Shown here piece after piece: positions 37,537-46,582 of a stretch of 49,691 nucleotides of DNA. Source of the DNA: Candidatus Yanofskyibacteriota bacterium (GTDB lineage: Bacteria > Patescibacteriota > Minisyncoccia > 2-02-FULL-40-12 > GWA2-44-9); the NCBI GenBank assembly GCA_020847715.1, contig JADLBM010000024.1:1-49691 (forward strand), in the 5' to 3' direction. Made by a program: the position numbers and the translations under genes. The notes beneath the pieces are model-generated. The model saw only the letters and a list, made by a program, of their open reading frames with translations. It was not told where the DNA came from and ran no database searches. Position 1 is the stretch's first letter. Each line of letters opens with the position of its first letter.

Positions 37537-39030
37537 ATGAACACCCGGTCCCACATCGAACAACTGCTTGCTGAGCTGTATGCAGCCGACCCTACACTTC
37601 GAGAGCGTGAGGGTGTATTGCGGCCGCTCCTGCAAGAGCTGCTCGCGAGCAAGCCGGATGCGGTTATGGATCCGGCGTTCCGCGAGCTTGTCCGACAGCG
37701 GCTCCTCCATCGGGCGCGCTCGGCGGCGGGTGGTCAGTTTAGCTGGTCAGCATTCTTCAATATGTCTATGAACAAATACATCTATACCGTCGGTGGTGCA
37801 GTAATCGCTATCCTGTTCGCCATTCCTATTCTCACATCGCTGACTCGTCCGACTGCTGAGTTGGCGTTCACGCCGAGCATCGAGAAGAGTTCTGCCGAGC
37901 GTGCATTCGGTTCTTTGAAAGGTTCAACCGAAAGCAGCTATGTCGGTGGGCGAGGCGGTGGAGGTGGCGGGGCGCCTGCGATTGATGTGTCGGCGACGTC
38001 TCGTCCGCAGTCGGGTGGCGGCGGCGGTGGCGTCACCATGCCAGCACCAGAGTATCTCATGCCGAAGTTTGTTTATGGCGGCGACCTTGAGCTGACGGAT
38101 GCGAAGGTCACGGTGCTGCGACGCACGAAGGGGAATCTGTCTCAGGGTGCCCTCTCGCGGCTCGTTGGCTCCTTTGATCTTGGCTCCATGCTGAATCTGA
38201 AGAGCTTTCCGGGTATGAGCGTGTGGTCGGTATCGTTGGCGCAAGACCGCGAGTACGGGTACTCCGTGTTTGTTGATTTTGCAGAGGGTGGCGTGTCGGT
38301 CATGCAGAACTGGCAGAAGTGGCCGAACCCCTATGCCGCATGCTCCGCGACGAATGCACCAAACTGCTACGAGAATCTGCGGATTCGCCAGGAACAGCTT
38401 CCGTCGGATGGCGAGGTTATTGCCGCGGCCGATGTGTTTCTTGCAGAGCACGGCATCTCGCGTGATGGGTATGGCGCACCTGAGATTATGAAAGACTGGG
38501 CAATTGCCTATGAGCGTGCGAGCTCAACGGAGCGCGCAAATTGGTACTACCCCGAGCAGGTGATGGCGGTATATCCAATGGTCATCGACGGACTCCCGGT
38601 GTACGAGGAAGGTGGTCAGAAGGCGGGCATCATGGTCGCATACGATGTGCGCGCGAAGCGCATCACCTCGGTGACCGGACTCATGACTCGTCAGTATGAG
38701 TCGTCCTCTTATGAAGGACAGACCGATGTCGCTGCGGTGCGTGCGGCGCTCGCTCGCGGATCATGGCGCGACTATGGCCAGATGGACCCGAACCTTCGCT
38801 CTGCAGAAGTTGCCGTCGGCGCTCCGCAGCGCGGTTGGATGCGCACGACCATTCCGGACTCTATCGGTATGGGAACTGAATTGCTCGTGCCGGCCCTCGT
38901 GTTTCCCATCGAGCAGGTGCCGTCGAATATCTCGATCTGGCAGCAGAGCATCGTGCTTCCGCTTGCGCGCGAGCTCTACACATCACAGAGCAACGGGCCG
39001 GTCATGCCGCTCATTGATGGTCCTCGGTAG
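37537..39030 (+). CDS. Membrane protein, candidate anti-sigma partner with Gly-rich linker and extracytoplasmic domain
   Basis: 2 nt after the sigma gene; single TM; GGRGGGGGGAPAID linker. Confidence 0.65.
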   Translation: MNTRSHIEQLLAELYAADPTLREREGVLRPLLQELLASKPDAVMDPAFRELVRQRLLHRARSAAGGQFSWSAFFNMSMNKYIYTVGGAVIAILFAIPILTSLTRPTAELAFTPSIEKSSAERAFGSLKGSTESSYVGGRGGGGGGAPAIDVSATSRPQSGGGGGGVTMPAPEYLMPKFVYGGDLELTDAKVTVLRRTKGNLSQGALSRLVGSFDLGSMLNLKSFPGMSVWSVSLAQDREYGYSVFVDFAEGGVSVMQNWQKWPNPYAACSATNAPNCYENLRIRQEQLPSDGEVIAAADVFLAEHGISRDGYGAPEIMKDWAIAYERASSTERANWYYPEQVMAVYPMVIDGLPVYEEGGQKAGIMVAYDVRAKRITSVTGLMTRQYESSSYEGQTDVAAVRAALARGSWRDYGQMDPNLRSAEVAVGAPQRGWMRTTIPDSIGMGTELLVPALVFPIEQVPSNISIWQQSIVLPLARELYTSQSNGPVMPLIDGPR

Positions 39031-39038
39031 TAGCCTGT

Positions 39039-39069
39039 GAAAACGCCCCGACACTGTCGGGGCGTTTTC
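39039..39069 (+). terminator. Intrinsic terminator
   Basis: gaaaacgccccgacactgtcggggcgttttc. Confidence 0.85.
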
Positions 39070-39112
39070 TATTCTCGACGCATTTGGTATTCCGCGATAC
39101 CATGGCGGCACG

Positions 39113-39439
39113 ATGATTACCTACGATGATTTCACAAAAGTTGAGTTGCGTGTTGCAACCGTAACTGCGGCCGAGCGCGTGGAGGGGAGTGAGAAGCTTC
39201 TGAAGCTGCAGCTGGATCTCGGAGAACTTGGTCCGCGGCAGATCGTTGCTGGCGTGGGGAAGGCGTATGCGCCGGAAGACATGGTGAACACGCAGATTGT
39301 GATTGTTGCGAATCTTGAGCCGCGCACGCTCATGGGCGTCGAGTCCAATGGCATGCTCACCGCCGCACGCGACGAGGCCGAGGTTCCCGTGCTGTTGCGA
39401 CCGCATCGGTCGGTACCGGCGGGCTCGAAGATAAACTAG
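39113..39439 (+). CDS. Stand-alone tRNA-binding (MetRS beta / EMAP-II-like) domain protein
   Basis: FTKVELRVATVTAAERVEGSEKLLKLQLDLGE...RQIVAGVGKAY...NLEPRTLMGVESNGMLTAA. Confidence 0.9.
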   Translation: MITYDDFTKVELRVATVTAAERVEGSEKLLKLQLDLGELGPRQIVAGVGKAYAPEDMVNTQIVIVANLEPRTLMGVESNGMLTAARDEAEVPVLLRPHRSVPAGSKIN

Positions 39440-39577
39440 CGCTCCTCCCGCCGGAGTCAGATGCCCTTCCGCTCCGCCATCGGCGCTCGCTTGCCGCACT
39501 GGTCATGCGCTCTACGCGAGCATCCGATGGCTGCGCTGACGAAAGATGGTTTGTGCGAACCCTATTGTCGTACGAAA

Positions 39578-39599
39578 AAGGGGAGCGTGAGCTCCCCTT
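39578..39599 (-). terminator. Terminator for the 39617-40054 gene
   Basis: aaggggagctcacgctcccctttttc on the minus strand. Confidence 0.8.
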
Positions 39600-39616
39600 G
39601 GGTGACCCTTGCCGGC

Positions 39617-40054
39617 TTATCGTTCCGGCAGGCCGTCGGAGTGACGGAAGATGACCAGAGATTCGGTGCGGACCGCTCTGAACACCTCCTTGTCGTCCAC
39701 CGCGACCTCGACGGTCGCGATGATGGTGACGCGGTGGCCGAGGAAGTGCTCTCGAACGAGCGGGAGGCTGCCTCCCAGGCCGACCCGGTACTGGTCGAAG
39801 ACGCGCGTTTCCGCGTCGATCGCGCCGAGCGCCACCTCGGGCTGGCCCTTGCCGCGCACGAACCACTCGCCCCTCTCCTCCTGCAGAAGCCCCGTGCCGC
39901 CCACCGTGATGAGGCGCGTGGCGGGCTCGACGGTCTTCGTGGCTTCGGTCGTGGTGGTGGTCGGCTCGGGGCCGGACACGACCATGAGCGGGTAGGCCAC
40001 GATGATGGCTACGAACGCCGCGACTCCGAGTCCGATCCAGACGCTGGTTCGCAT
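39617..40054 (-). CDS. Hypothetical membrane-anchored protein
   Basis: MRTSVWIGLGVAAFVAIIVAYPLMVV; aaggagagtgagcATG. Confidence 0.75.
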   Translation of the reverse strand: MRTSVWIGLGVAAFVAIIVAYPLMVVSGPEPTTTTTEATKTVEPATRLITVGGTGLLQEERGEWFVRGKGQPEVALGAIDAETRVFDQYRVGLGGSLPLVREHFLGHRVTIIATVEVAVDDKEVFRAVRTESLVIFRHSDGLPER

Positions 40055-40081
40055 GCTCACTCTCCTTGAAAGAACAAAGTC

Positions 40082-40110
40082 ATTATATCACTTTTTTATA
40101 ATAAAGTCAA
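40082..40110 (-). promoter_or_regulatory. Canonical sigma70 promoter TTGACT-N17-TATAAT
   Basis: Minus-strand ttgact ttattataaaaaagtga tataat, upstream of an SD-led ORF. Confidence 0.88.
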
Positions 40111-40130
40111 TCCCGCCAACGGCGGGATTG
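40108..40130 (-). terminator. Terminator after hisS
   Basis: caatcccgccgttggcgggattg. Confidence 0.65.
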
Positions 40131-40148
40131 ATGCTGTTGTTCGGCTGG

Positions 40149-41471
40149 TTATGCGCGCAATCGCTCGGAAAGCTCTGCGACCGGCACTTCGGTCTGCGTG
40201 CGTGCGGCCATGTCTTTGAGTTGAACAACGCCGCGCTCGCACTCGGATGCGCCCATGATGACGACAAAGGGGAATCCGCCTTTGACGGCCCACGTGAGTT
40301 GGCCCTTGAGCGTTTCTTCGTGACCAAGGTAGAGCGCGGCAGAGATACCGGAGGCGCGGAGGTCGGCAGCGATGCCGACCACGGCGGCGCGGGCGGCGGG
40401 TTCGAAGTCGAGCACTGCGACACGGGCGGGCGCAACCTCACGGTCGAGGAGGCCGAGCTCGTCAAGGGCGGCAATGAGGCGATCGATGCCAATTGAGGTG
40501 CCTACACCGGAGAGCTCCATGGGTGAGAAGCGGGAGACGAGGTTATCGTAGCGTCCGCCCGAGCAGACCGAGCCGTACTGTGGCAGTGCGAGGAGTGTGG
40601 TCTCGAACACGGTGCCCGTGTAGTAGCCGAGGCCGCGTGCGACGGCGAGGTCGAGCTCCCACGCGGAGCGGGGGATGCGGAGTGCGTCGAGGTGGCCGAT
40701 GAGTTCGCGGAGCTCGCCGATGCCCTGTTCGGATTGCATGCCGAATTTCAGGAGCGCACTCGCTTGATCGAGGAGCGCCTCCGGTGTTTCGGCTTTTAGA
40801 GCGAGGAATTCCTGAATGGCATCGATTTGCTGGGCATCGAGGCCGATCTTATCGGACAGCTCTTTTGCGACGGCATCCCAGCCTTGCTTGTCGAGTTTGT
40901 CGATGGCGCGGAGTACCTGCGGGGTGCGCTCGGCATCGAACTGGAGGAAGTCAGCAAGACCGTTGAGAACTTTGCGATTGGAGATGCGAATGCGGACGCG
41001 GTCTGACAGCCCCAACTCGGAGAATGCGGCGTACATGACCGCCACAATCTGCGCGTCAGCAAGGATGCTCTTCGCGCCGACGATATCGACATCGCACTGA
41101 ACGAACTCGCGGTACCTTCCGGCCTGTGCGTGCTCGCCGCGCCACACCTTACCGATGTGGTAGCGGAGGAACGGGAATTGGAGGTCTTGCGAGTGCGCCG
41201 CAACGAAACGGGCGAGAGGAACCGTAAGATCGAAACGCAGAGCGAGCGGTTCGTCATCGTCGGTGATACGGGCGCGGTAGATGTTTTTGGAAAAGCCTTC
41301 ATCGCCGCCGGTAAGCACCTCGGGGCGTTCCAGTGCCGGTGTGTCGATGGGGGCGAACCCGAAGCGCTCGAACACTGCCGCGATGCGATTGGTCATGCGC
41401 TGACGCATGGCGGCGTCAGCGGGGAGTGAGTCGCGGAATCCGGAGGGGGTGCGCGGGTCGATGCGGTCCAT
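40149..41471 (-). CDS. hisS: Histidyl-tRNA synthetase
   Basis: TPSGFRDSLPADAAMRQ, REFVQCDVDIVG, ARGLGYYTGTVFE, CSGGRYDNL, GTSIGIDRLI. Confidence 0.97.
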   Translation of the reverse strand: MDRIDPRTPSGFRDSLPADAAMRQRMTNRIAAVFERFGFAPIDTPALERPEVLTGGDEGFSKNIYRARITDDDEPLALRFDLTVPLARFVAAHSQDLQFPFLRYHIGKVWRGEHAQAGRYREFVQCDVDIVGAKSILADAQIVAVMYAAFSELGLSDRVRIRISNRKVLNGLADFLQFDAERTPQVLRAIDKLDKQGWDAVAKELSDKIGLDAQQIDAIQEFLALKAETPEALLDQASALLKFGMQSEQGIGELRELIGHLDALRIPRSAWELDLAVARGLGYYTGTVFETTLLALPQYGSVCSGGRYDNLVSRFSPMELSGVGTSIGIDRLIAALDELGLLDREVAPARVAVLDFEPAARAAVVGIAADLRASGISAALYLGHEETLKGQLTWAVKGGFPFVVIMGASECERGVVQLKDMAARTQTEVPVAELSERLRA

Positions 41472-41530
41472 GGCGGCAGTGTACCAAAAGGAGTGGCGTT
41501 TTGCTATGCTGGGCGGTATCCTGTTCGCAT

Positions 41531-42787
41531 ATGTCGTCGCAACGGACACACACATCACAACTCGTCGTGCTTGTCCTGACCGTCTTTCTGGACATGCTTG
41601 GCGTGAGTCTCGTGATCCCGGTCGCAGCGCCGCTGTTCCTTGGCGCTGACGGCGGGATATTCGGACCGCTTGTGTCGCTGGACTACCGCACGCTCATTCT
41701 TGGGTTTCTCTTGGGAACTGCGCCTATCGTTCAATTCTTCAGTGCGCCGCTCTTAGGTGCCTACGCTGACCGCGCCGGCCGCAAGCCGGTGCTCACGCTG
41801 TCGGTTCTCGCAACCGGTCTTGGGCATGTACTGTTTGGTATCGGTATCCTCTCTCAGCAGATATGGCTGCTCTTCTTGAGTCGTGCTTTAGCAGGTGCCG
41901 GTGCAGGGAATATCTCCGCAGCGAATTCCGCTATGGCGGATGTGAGCGATGAGACTGAGAAAGTGAGAAACTTTGGTCTTATCGGTATGGCCATCGGGCT
42001 CGGGCTCATCTTTGGGCCGTACCTTGGGGGTATGTTGTCGGATCCCGCGGTTGCCGTGTGGTTCAACTATGCGACGCCGCTCTGGATTGCCGCTGGGCTA
42101 TCTGCGCTCAACGCGCTCATCATCCAAATCTTCTTCCGTGAAACGCTGACGCAGGCGATTACAAGCCAGATGGATGTGTTGACCGGCGTGCGGAATATCG
42201 CGCGGGCATTCACGATGCCGAACATGCGCACGATGTATCTGGTCAGCCTCCTCTTCGGGTTTGGGTACAATTTCTTCACGCAATTCTTTTCGGTCTTCCT
42301 CATCGCACGCTTTCAGTTCACATCTTCCGAGATTGGCGTGCTCTTTGCCTATGTCGGGCTGTGGATCGCGCTGAGCCAGGGCCTTCTTGCGCGCTTCTTG
42401 TCACGAGTGTTCCGTCCGGCGACTATCGTGCACTGGGCTCCGCTTGCGACTGCCGTCGTGCTCCTCGTCCTTGCGGGTGTCCACAAGGTGCATACGGTCT
42501 ATGTCCTGTTGCCGGCCGTTGCCGCGTTCTATGGCCTGAATTCTCCGAATGTGACCGCGCTCATTTCGGACCTCGCGGATCGCCAATCCCAAGGTGAGGT
42601 TCTCGGAATAAATCAGTCTATGTCGGCGCTGAGCTTTGGTATTCCGCCTATCATTGCGGGCATCGTCTCGTCCGTGAATGTTGCCATGCCGCTTGTTCTC
42701 GCGGCAGTCTTCATGCTTATTGCGTGGTTTATCTTCGTGAGGTTTCACTACCGACGGAGTCACCCGCTTTTCCACGAAGTGGCGTAG
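41531..42787 (+). CDS. MFS transporter
   Basis: 12-TM-like hydrophobicity; GAYADRAGRKPVL motif. Confidence 0.9.
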   Translation: MSSQRTHTSQLVVLVLTVFLDMLGVSLVIPVAAPLFLGADGGIFGPLVSLDYRTLILGFLLGTAPIVQFFSAPLLGAYADRAGRKPVLTLSVLATGLGHVLFGIGILSQQIWLLFLSRALAGAGAGNISAANSAMADVSDETEKVRNFGLIGMAIGLGLIFGPYLGGMLSDPAVAVWFNYATPLWIAAGLSALNALIIQIFFRETLTQAITSQMDVLTGVRNIARAFTMPNMRTMYLVSLLFGFGYNFFTQFFSVFLIARFQFTSSEIGVLFAYVGLWIALSQGLLARFLSRVFRPATIVHWAPLATAVVLLVLAGVHKVHTVYVLLPAVAAFYGLNSPNVTALISDLADRQSQGEVLGINQSMSALSFGIPPIIAGIVSSVNVAMPLVLAAVFMLIAWFIFVRFHYRRSHPLFHEVA

Positions 42788-42811
42788 CATTGACCTTCGT
42801 ATATATAAAAA

Positions 42812-42830
42812 CCCCGGCGCAGTGCCGGGG
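42812..42830 (-). terminator. Terminator hairpin
   Basis: ccccggcactgcgccggggtttttatat on the minus strand. Confidence 0.7.
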
Positions 42831-42981
42831 CGGATCGTCGATGACCGACTTGCGGTGGTTTGGGGGCGTTTCCGCTCGCCGTCCTCATCGAGGCATCCTG
42901 CCGGAGCATGGCACATGAATGCTTTAATGTCAAAAAATCCCCGCATATGCCGAGGGTGTGGCATGGGCGGGGAGGGGCGGC

Positions 42982-43410
42982 TCAATTGAGGAACTCCGGA
43001 GGAATGGGAATCTCGAGTGGTGTCGGAGAGCCTGTCGGCGCAGGCGTTGGGGTTGGCGATGATGCCGGAGCTGGTGCCGTTGCAGCGCTTACAGCGGTTG
43101 CGACCTTCGCATCGATTCTCTGTTGGGCGTTTCCGAACGCGGCGGCTGACTTCGGCCATACGGCACGCGAGGTACCGAGGAGTAAGAGTACGGCTCCTGC
43201 AGTGAGGATCAGGGTGCCCGTGTAGCGAGCCGTGTTGGCGCGCAGCCACGCGCCAAGCGGAGCGAATGTGAATCCTCCGAGCAGGTACCAGAATGCAGGC
43301 TTGATTTCGACGGTGATGAGGTCGAATCGCAACACTGTTGCGATGAGGATGAGTGCGATGAGAAGAGCGCAGGAACCGGCTTTGATGATTGCAACGAACA
43401 GTGGCTTCAT
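42982..43410 (-). CDS. Hypothetical membrane protein, Pro/Thr/Ser-rich C-terminus
   Basis: Several TM segments; aaggagtgacgtATG. Confidence 0.7.
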   Translation of the reverse strand: MKPLFVAIIKAGSCALLIALILIATVLRFDLITVEIKPAFWYLLGGFTFAPLGAWLRANTARYTGTLILTAGAVLLLLGTSRAVWPKSAAAFGNAQQRIDAKVATAVSAATAPAPASSPTPTPAPTGSPTPLEIPIPPEFLN

Positions 43411-43413
43411 ACG

Positions 43414-44031
43414 TCACTCCTTGCGGGTGGTCCATGGCCAGAGCGTTTCTGCGGCGCCCTGACACGCATTGTCGACGACTGTACGGATACGCGTCGCCAG
43501 TGACGGCGTCGCAGTGTGAGCGGGTGAGACGATGGAGAGGACGAGGCGCTGGTGCTCATGCGGGAGCCCGGCGAGAACTGCGAGCTCCGTTGCGGTTGCA
43601 CGGAGGATGTAGTCACGGAGCCGCCGCTGCTCCTGCGGGTCGAGCGACCCATAGAATGCGAGCAGTCGTGTGCGTGGTTCATCGCCCAGCTCCCACAGTG
43701 GAGCGGGCCGGCGCTCGTTCTCCGCGGATCGGGTCGGTTCATTCGAGCGAATGTGCTCGATGATGCGCTTCACCTCCTCGCGGATGCCGTCTTCGGCCAC
43801 CTCGCGAACGTAGTTCCCAATCGGACCGGTTGGACCGAAGCGCTGTTGCGCGAGGCGGGAGGCGACGAGGCTGATGGCGCTGATGGCGAGCTGGGCTGCC
43901 CGATTATCGGGAAGGATTCGTTGCTGGAGGAGTTGATGGAGGCGGTCGTAGCCGCTGCCGGGGACGTCGAGGGCGATGGTGCTGACGTCGGCCGCGATGT
44001 CGGACGAAAACTGAGACCACGAAACGGACAT
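43414..44031 (-). CDS. Hypothetical protein
   Basis: MSVSWSQFSSDIAADVSTIALDVPGSGYDRLHQLL; caggagaaacctATG. Confidence 0.7.
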   Translation of the reverse strand: MSVSWSQFSSDIAADVSTIALDVPGSGYDRLHQLLQQRILPDNRAAQLAISAISLVASRLAQQRFGPTGPIGNYVREVAEDGIREEVKRIIEHIRSNEPTRSAENERRPAPLWELGDEPRTRLLAFYGSLDPQEQRRLRDYILRATATELAVLAGLPHEHQRLVLSIVSPAHTATPSLATRIRTVVDNACQGAAETLWPWTTRKE

Positions 44032-44107
44032 AGGTTTCTCCTGAGAGTTCGGTTGTCAAAGCAACCGTTGCTGGGCTTAGAATAACACATTATTAGTATG
44101 AATGTCA

Positions 44108-44150
44108 ATCCTCTAGTATACCGCATGTGGTATGCGGTATACTAGAGGAT
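44108..44150. promoter_or_regulatory. Perfect 19-bp inverted repeat (5-nt spacer) containing the peroxiredoxin promoter
   Basis: atcctctagtataccgcat-gtggt-atgcggtatactagaggat, immediately followed by ATG. Confidence 0.93.
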
Positions 44151-44678
44151 ATGATCAAGATCGGAGCGCCGGCGCCCGCATTCAGCGGGATCACCGCATA
44201 CCAAGCAGGAGAATTCGTGAAAGTGAGTCTTGCTGATTACGCAGGAAAGTGGGCTGTTCTCTTTTTCTATCCTCGCGACTTCACGTTCATTTGCCCGACG
44301 GAAATTCGTGAGTTCGCGAGATTGCAGAGTGCGTTCACTGAGTGTGGGTGCGCTGTTGTTGGCGCGAGCACTGATAGCGAATATAGTCACAAGGCGTGGT
44401 TCGAGCGCGACCTTCCGGAGGTGGCATTTCCCATTCTCGCGGATACAGCACACTCCGTTTCCGCCGCATATGATGTGCTGGGAGCGGATGGCGCGAGTCA
44501 GCGGGGGACATTCATCATCGATCCGGACGGTGTTGTACGCTGGGCCGTCGTGTCCGACAATTCTGTCGGGCGCTCAGTGGGGGAGACCGTCCGCGCGCTC
44601 AAGGCGTTGCAGACCGGCGCGTTGTGTCCGGTCGAATGGGAGCCGGGACAGGAGTTCGTCGGAGGGTCAAAGAAATAA
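44151..44678 (+). CDS. Peroxiredoxin (AhpC/TSA)
   Basis: FFYPRDFTFICPTEIREFARL, GASTDSEYSHKAW, resolving-Cys region GALCPVEWEPG. Confidence 0.95.
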   Translation: MIKIGAPAPAFSGITAYQAGEFVKVSLADYAGKWAVLFFYPRDFTFICPTEIREFARLQSAFTECGCAVVGASTDSEYSHKAWFERDLPEVAFPILADTAHSVSAAYDVLGADGASQRGTFIIDPDGVVRWAVVSDNSVGRSVGETVRALKALQTGALCPVEWEPGQEFVGGSKK

Positions 44679-44690
44679 CATTCTCTACGT

Positions 44691-45614
44691 ATGGATAACT
44701 CGAATACGACAGCGCGCGATGTGTTCATGTACCTTCTCGTGGTTGTGACGCTTGCGATGAGTGCGGTCAATGTGGGGACGCTGCTGTTCCAGTATGTGAA
44801 TCTCTACATTCCCGATGTCACCATGCAGGCGTGCAGCGGAACGTGGTGTCAGAGTGCGATTCGCTGGTCTCTTTCGGCGCTCATCGTAGTGTTTCCGGTG
44901 CTTGTGTGGGTGTGGAGGTTTCTCCAGCGCGATGTCGCCGCTCATCCTGAGAAGGCGAACGCACGAGTGCGCCGCTGGCTTCTGCACCTCATGCTCTTTG
45001 TGGCGGGCGGGGTGCTGATCGGTGATGCGGTGTCGCTTATCTATAGCTGGCTCCAAGGGGATCTCACCATTCAGTTCCTTCTGAAGGTCCTCATTGTGCT
45101 GTATGTGGCTGGGACCGTCTTCTACTACTTCCTGCGCGCGCTCAATCCTGCGCATCCGGGATATGCCCGCGCCGTCGGACGCATCGCGATTGGAGTGGTA
45201 TGTGCCGCGCTGATTGTCGGGTTTATCGCATCCGGTTCTCCGTTCGCGGTGCGCGACCAGCGCATTGATGAGCAGCGCGTGGCGGGTCTGCAGGAATTGC
45301 AGAACTATCTCGTGATGAACTACTGGCAATCTAAGGGGGAGCTTCCGACGACGCTTGACGCGCTCCGTGATCCGCTGTCTGGATTCGTACCTCCCGTCGA
45401 CCCCCAGAGCAAGCAGCCGTACGAGTATGCCCGCACCGGAGCGCGCTCATTTATGCTGTGCGCCACATTCACGACGAAGAGCGACGGCGCAACGCCGGAG
45501 TATCAGTACCCACTCGATACCATGAAGTCCTCATGGGCTCATGATGCGGGCCGTGTCTGTTTTGAGCGGACGATTGATCCTGAGCTCTATCCGGTCCGGC
45601 CGGTTACACGGTAG
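44691..45614 (+). CDS. DUF5671-like membrane protein
   Basis: DVFMYLLVVVTLAMSAVNVGTLLFQYVNLYIPD; four or five TM segments. Confidence 0.75.
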   Translation: MDNSNTTARDVFMYLLVVVTLAMSAVNVGTLLFQYVNLYIPDVTMQACSGTWCQSAIRWSLSALIVVFPVLVWVWRFLQRDVAAHPEKANARVRRWLLHLMLFVAGGVLIGDAVSLIYSWLQGDLTIQFLLKVLIVLYVAGTVFYYFLRALNPAHPGYARAVGRIAIGVVCAALIVGFIASGSPFAVRDQRIDEQRVAGLQELQNYLVMNYWQSKGELPTTLDALRDPLSGFVPPVDPQSKQPYEYARTGARSFMLCATFTTKSDGATPEYQYPLDTMKSSWAHDAGRVCFERTIDPELYPVRPVTR

Positions 45615-45616
45615 CT

Positions 45617-46234
45617 ATGAAGAAGCCAGTAGTACTGTCCGGTGCGCTGTTCGCGCTGGTGCTCATCACCGGTGCGATGATCTATGCCCGACAGCACTCG
45701 GGTGCAACAAAGGCGGCATCATATGTGAATGCGCTCTTCGATGTTGCTACGCCGACGCCGACATTTGGGAAAATTGCTCTGCAGAATGTCGACGATATCG
45801 TGAAGCGAGTACAAACCCCAACCCCAGAGTTGGCTGAGCCGGCTGGAGAAGTCCGTACGCTTGAAGGCGGTCTTCAGGTGCAGGATATTGTTGTGGGCAC
45901 CGGCGCGGAAGCCACAACGGGGTCTCGTGTGACCGTTCACTACACCGGTTGGCATATCACTGCAGGGGAGGGGGGTTCGCTTCGGCAGGGAGGGAAGTTC
46001 GATAGCTCGCGTGATCGTGGTAACCCATTTACGCTCACGCTCGGACAGGGCGAGGTTATTCGTGGCTGGGATATCGGCCTGCTTGGTATGAGGGCAGGCG
46101 GAAAGCGCATGCTCGTGATTCCGCCGGCATTAGCATATGGCGCGCAGGGGGCGGGGGAGACGATAGCGCCCAATGAGACCCTTCTCTTCGAAGTGGAGCT
46201 GCTCTCGGCTACTGCCAAGACCGCACGTCCGTGA
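45617..46234 (+). CDS. FKBP-type peptidyl-prolyl isomerase, membrane-anchored
   Basis: SRVTVHYTGWH...GKFDSSRDRGNPFTLTLGQGEVIRGWDIGLLGMRAGGKRMLVIPPALAYG. Confidence 0.95.
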   Translation: MKKPVVLSGALFALVLITGAMIYARQHSGATKAASYVNALFDVATPTPTFGKIALQNVDDIVKRVQTPTPELAEPAGEVRTLEGGLQVQDIVVGTGAEATTGSRVTVHYTGWHITAGEGGSLRQGGKFDSSRDRGNPFTLTLGQGEVIRGWDIGLLGMRAGGKRMLVIPPALAYGAQGAGETIAPNETLLFEVELLSATAKTARP

Positions 46235-46258
46235 TATATTGACACAATGTCAATATAT
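46234..46258. repeat. 11-bp perfect inverted repeat, 3-nt spacer
   Basis: atatattgaca-caa-tgtcaatatat. Confidence 0.9.
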
Positions 46259-46582
46259 GGTGGTAGGGTAGTAAACGTTGATAAGCTGTGGATAACTTTT
46301 TCGCGCCTCTGGCGGTAGGGGCCCCTCTTGTTCCTCGGGATGTTTCGCGGGCCTCGTTGCATGATGCCGTTGGCCGAACGGGTGACTGGAATGTCGCGCC
46401 CGGAGTTCGAATGCTGGAAGAGTGATACGCTCCTCCCTTCTCTCCCCTGCTAGCGGAGAAAAAATGTTTCCCACACGAGGCTCCCCGTTCTGTGCGGACC
46501 GAAGAGCATCTTAATGTCGCATAATGTAAACCCTCGGGGGAGCGCTTTGCTTTTTCCTTTGTAAGCTTGTATCGTATGCGCC

